DNA from: CAUZFZ01 sp963579025
GTDB lineage: Bacteria > Planctomycetota > Planctomycetia > Planctomycetales > Planctomycetaceae
Reading direction: 5' to 3'
Assembly (NCBI GenBank): GCA_963579025.1
Contig: CAUZFZ010000089.1
Location: 1 to 42,547 of the forward strand
DNA: 42,547 nt
Below are positions 41,394-42,547 of this stretch, piece after piece (the stretch's first letter is position 1; every line of letters begins with the position of its first letter). The position numbers and the translations under genes are program-made. The notes under the pieces are model-generated. The model saw only the letters and a program-made list of their open reading frames with translations, made no database searches and was not told the DNA's origin.

Positions 41394-42434
41394 AGTTAAG
41401 CGAGCACAGGTCTGAATTCCCCAACTCGCAAATGCGTCCAGCGCAGCACAATTGAAAGTAATTATCGCTGTAGTTCTCGCCGCGACCTGGGCAACGTCGG
41501 AGGTGCATTTGCGTGCCGCCTCGTAGCAACAGTCAAGATAGACGGGAACTCTGTCGTCGGTCACGTGGTCGCGCTCCCTGGTAACAGGAAACATGACCAC
41601 CCGCCGAGGCCCGCCCAAAATCGACCGCGTCCAGCGATCATCCCCAGTACACGGGCGAACGACGTGAGCATCGCTTACCTCGGGAATCTCCACCGGCACG
41701 GCGGTGGAAATGTCGGATGACGACGTCGATTCAGGTTCGTCCGTGCGTCCGCTCAATTCGGGTATGGTGGTGACCGTGGCCACGTTCCACAGTTTCACCG
41801 TTCTGTCACCACTCGCCGAGACCAGCCGCTGCCCGTCCGGGCTGAACGCCACGCAATAGACAGGGCTGGCGTGTCCTTTCAGCGCGAGGGACTCCTGCCC
41901 CGTGGCCGCGTCCCACACCTTGACCGTCTTGTCGTTATAGCCGCCGGCCGAGGCCAGCCGCTGCCCATCCGGGCTGAACGCCACGCTCAAGACCTCCCCG
42001 ATGTGTCCTTTCAGCGTGAGCGACTGCTGCCCCGTCGCCGCGACCCACACCTTGACCGTCCCGTCCACACTCGCCGAGGCCAGCCGCAGCCCGTCCGGGC
42101 TGAACGCCACGCTCGAGACCGCGCCGGTATGTCCTTTCAGCGTGAGCAACTCCTGCGCCGTGGCCGCGTCCCACACCTTGACTTCACCTGGTTCGCCATA
42201 TTCAGCGCCAGCCGAGGCGAGCCGCTTCCCGTCCGGGCTGAACGCCACGCTCCAGACCGGCCCGGTGTGTCCTTCCAGCGTGACCGACTCCTGCGCCGTG
42301 GCCCCGTCCCACACCTTCACCGTCCCGTCCACACCCGCCGCCGAGGCGAGCCGCTTCCCGTCCGGGCTGAACGCCACGCTCCAGACCGGCCCGGTGTGTC
42401 CTTCCAGCGTGACCGACTCCTGGGGGCTGTCGAT
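41394..42434 (-). pseudogene. Truncated WD40-repeat gene
   Basis: The minus strand codes for about five WD40 repeats (SVAFSPDG-RLASA ... VKVWDAATGQES), located about 41765-42434. The reading frame has no start: upstream of the first repeat an in-frame TAA (42435-42437) interrupts it, so the N-terminal part is lost. Beyond the last repeat the frame continues through a Cys-rich segment I cannot identify (about 41394-41760) and on antisense to the LamG gene, with no conserved motifs there. The first two repeats contain an exact 83-bp duplication (42211-42293 and 42340-42422). Usually such repeats form the C-terminal propeller of larger kinases or STAND proteins. Confidence 0.7.
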
Positions 42435-42481
42435 TTAATCGGGGCGATTGTCCCTGGCTGTTTGTCGACCATCGCGCTATC

Positions 42482-42506
42482 CTCCCGGTGGTTTCAGCCG
42501 GGAGGC
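42482..42506. repeat. Hairpin before the partial gene
   Basis: CCTCCCGG (42482-42489) and CCGGGAGG (42499-42506) form a perfect 8-bp stem around a 9-nt loop. The right arm includes the GGGAGG that would serve as ribosome-binding site for the ATG at 42512, so the stem could mask translation initiation. This is common in insertion sequences. Confidence 0.55.
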
Positions 42507-42511
42507 TCCAA

Positions 42512-42547
42512 TGGGAATTCATGGACGATGGGCCAAGGCGCCTATTG
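42512..42547 (+). CDS. Start of an unidentified gene, cut by the window edge
   Basis: An ATG preceded at good spacing by GGGAGG opens a frame encoding MGIHGRWAKAPI before the sequence ends. The position 90 bp inside the break of the WD40 gene, after a palindromic CGATTTAATCG, suggests a transposase of an insertion sequence, but too little is visible to identify it. Confidence 0.35.

Noticed and set aside
31256..42547. Search for a DGR reverse transcriptase or template repeat downstream of the variable region
   Set aside because: No frame shows reverse transcriptase motifs (such as a YxDD-type box in context), and no adenine-rich copy of 31141-31240 was found by eye.

Overview
The window looks like part of a planctomycete chromosome. 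The evidence is the gene content: a DUF1549/DUF1553 (PSCyt2/PSD1-type) protein with CxxCH motifs followed by a pre-peptidase-domain secreted protein, several secreted esterases and beta-propellers, a G8/CEMIP-like secreted protein, a STAND-FGE fusion, and many long intergenic palindromes of the kind common in that phylum. No rRNA gene, complete tRNA gene or CRISPR array was seen. Assignment below phylum level is not supported from sequence alone.

Region 1 (about 1-9850, all minus strand) is a tightly packed signalling operon. In transcription order it holds an ammonium transporter (Amt) with a 140-residue cytoplasmic signalling tail; a membrane histidine kinase whose sensor carries a CxxCH motif; a paralogous PAS histidine kinase with the same unusual phospho-acceptor box; a receiver-PAS-kinase hybrid; a receiver-HDOD protein; and a receiver fused to a degenerate HD-GYP-like domain. 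Starts and stops overlap at four of the junctions or nearly so. The likely job is sensing and transducing ammonium availability, with Amt as the front end and no GlnK nearby. A FixJ/NarL-type regulator lies just upstream.

Region 2 (about 11.4-24.3 kb) is mostly housekeeping and small secreted or metabolic genes: purD, a methyltransferase, a membrane zinc-ribbon protein, a divergent 59-residue coiled-coil gene, a Kelch-like propeller, a PhoD-type phosphatase, a DJ-1/PfpI protein with a small membrane partner, an esterase, an M32 carboxypeptidase and lepA. The gaps hold an IS630 transposase remnant, a mosaic three-hairpin (REP/BIME-like) element and several long inverted or tandem repeats.

Region 3 (about 24.5-32.0 kb) is accessory. 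A G8-domain secreted protein is followed by a 560-bp gap with two tRNA T-arm-like fragments. Then comes a 1246-residue protein with the order DUF4062, nSTAND1 NTPase, transmembrane helix, helical region and FGE-sulfatase (C-type-lectin-like) domain. The last about 100 nt of the FGE domain have only 3 adenines against 25 thymines on the coding strand, and about ten NNC codons sit where AAC codons would be expected. This is the signature of a diversity-generating retroelement (DGR) variable region. No reverse transcriptase or template repeat is visible in the window, so it would be a remote or orphan target. A roughly 32-nt imperfect direct repeat brackets the gene. This is the strongest candidate for an unusual system: an NTP-dependent, membrane-anchored sensor/effector with a hypervariable recognition tip.

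Region 4 (about 32.0-41.4 kb, plus strand) holds a sialate-O-acetylesterase-like protein, the DUF1549/DUF1553 cytochrome-like protein with Ig-like repeat, a PPC-domain protein with a long Ala/Lys-rich insert, an alpha/beta hydrolase and a LamG protein, all probably exported. The window ends with a truncated WD40 gene on the minus strand, cut by what may be the left end of an insertion sequence whose first codons run off the edge.
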